Below are positions 5,678-6,057 of a DNA stretch of 6,057 nucleotides, one piece after another (the stretch's first letter is position 1; every line of letters starts with the position of its first letter). A program made the position numbers and the translations under genes. This DNA comes from Pseudomonadota bacterium (GTDB lineage: Bacteria > Myxococcota_A > Bradymonadia > UBA4248), in the NCBI GenBank assembly GCA_009786045.1, contig WQTY01000145.1, positions 1 to 6,057 on the forward strand, given 5' to 3'. The notes under the pieces are model-generated. The model was given only the letters and a program-made list of their open reading frames with translations, was not told where the DNA came from and ran no database searches.

Positions 5678-5885
5678 GAGTTCCCCCCGTGTAGGGGCGA
5701 CCGCTACCGGCCGTCGAACAAAAGCAGGAAGTGCAAAGAGTTCCCCCCGTGTAGGGGCGACCGATGTTGGATTCTGCGTTGGCGAAATTATTGATGACGG
5801 GTTCCCCCCGTGTAGGGGCGACCGTATTCACATGCGCGATGTGTGGAAATATGTGCCACGGGTTCCCCCCGTGTAGGGGCGACCG
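5678..5885 (+). CRISPR. CRISPR-like array: four repeats, three unrelated spacers (candidate)
   Basis: Four units start at 5678, 5738, 5799 and 5860. Each is 26 bases, G-R-GTTCCCCCCG followed by TGTAGGGGCGACCG, identical except that R is A in the first two and G in the last two. The spacers are 34, 35 and 35 bases and show no similarity to each other. The 60-61 bp period and the repeat ends (GAGTTCCCC at the start, GGGG and ACCG at the end) resemble type I-E CRISPR repeats, and CCCC/GGGG gives a small internal stem. Against this, no cas gene is in the window. The GTAGGGGCGACC half also occurs alone at 6046-6057 and in degenerate form at 5643-5660. The flanks of units 1 and 4 can fold back on the repeat. 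The alternative is a cluster of dispersed GTAGGGGCGACC elements. The repeated units themselves are certain; the CRISPR assignment is not. Confidence 0.45.
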
Positions 5886-5898
5886 TCCCCGGTCGCCC
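5877..5898. repeat. Perfect hairpin formed by the last repeat unit
   Basis: GGGCGACCG (5877-5885) pairs over 9 bp with CGGTCGCCC (5890-5898) around a TCCC loop. The left arm is the end of the fourth repeat unit. Such GTAGGGGCGACC...GGTCGCC hairpins look like dispersed palindromic elements. Confidence 0.75.
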
Positions 5899-5910
5899 GC
5901 GCGACTGCGT

Positions 5911-5981
<71 letters not shown>

Positions 5982-5986
5982 CACCA

Positions 5987-6042
5987 GCCGGGCGTTGCGG
6001 GGCCGGCGACTGAGGCCCCGCAAAGGGGGTAGACGCGTATCG
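5987..6042 (+). repeat. Dispersed palindromic (REP-like) repeat, right copy
   Basis: This is the inverted partner of the segment at 46-104, with a 29-base identical core at 5993-6021. The perfect stem is GCGGGGCC (5997-6004) with GGCCCCGC (6014-6021), loop of 9 bases. It directly follows the hexamer array (six bases apart) and runs into a further GTAGGGGCGACC motif at the window edge. Confidence 0.85.
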
Positions 6043-6045
6043 GCT

Positions 6046-6057
6046 GTAGGGGCGACC
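6046..6057 (+). repeat. GTAGGGGCGACC motif cut by the window edge
   Basis: These 12 bases are identical to the 3' half of the four repeat units at 5678-5885, but the preceding GTTCCCCCCG half is absent. The element may continue beyond the window. Confidence 0.7.

Noticed and set aside
4892..5794. 300-residue plus-strand open frame opposite the ExbB-like gene
   Set aside because: It is antisense to a clearly recognisable membrane protein, has a His/Arg/Gln-rich shadow composition and runs into the repeat block.

Overview
The window looks like chromosomal DNA from a Gram-negative bacterium of the myxobacterial/bradymonad kind (Myxococcota or Bradymonadota). The basis is one operon: an ExbB/TolQ-type proton channel, two different ExbD/TolR-type proteins and a long protein with an FHA-like N-terminus, one membrane helix and an AgmX/PglI (TonB-like) C-terminal domain. 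I know that layout mainly from those lineages. This is inference from remembered family features, since no search was possible. All seven genes I can support are on the minus strand, so the window reads functionally from right to left.

Right end (about 5640-6057): a GC-rich, non-coding repeat block. It holds four identical repeat units spaced 60-61 bp apart with unrelated sequence between them (CRISPR-like, but see the caveats), a hairpin made by the last unit, 11.5 copies of the hexamer CAGACG, and a dispersed palindromic repeat. A second copy of that dispersed repeat lies in inverted orientation at the extreme left of the window (46-104), so the two copies flank about 5.9 kb.

Middle (about 5575-1915): a promoter-like sequence (5547-5575) followed by ExbB-like (4799-5431), ExbD-like 1 (4100-4741), ExbD-like 2 (3436-4059) and the FHA-like/AgmX protein (1949-3334), closed by a strong rho-independent terminator (1915-1940). 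The products should form an inner-membrane motor driven by the proton gradient, with the AgmX-type protein carrying force or a signal across the periplasm. ExbD-like 2 keeps the membrane aspartate of the family. ExbD-like 1 appears to carry asparagine there, so the two subunits are probably not equivalent.

Left part (1711-105): a small secreted protein with DUF6935-like features (1163-1711) and its own terminator (1122-1148). After it come a hypothetical protein with an uncertain start (421-1110) and a 93-residue protein ending in eleven acidic residues (105-386), probably co-transcribed. The left copy of the dispersed repeat begins right at the stop codon of the last gene. No RNA genes, transposase, integrase or cas genes are visible. 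The non-coding stretches over about 200 bp are 1712-1914 (weak promoter candidate only) and 5432-5640 (operon promoter and leader).
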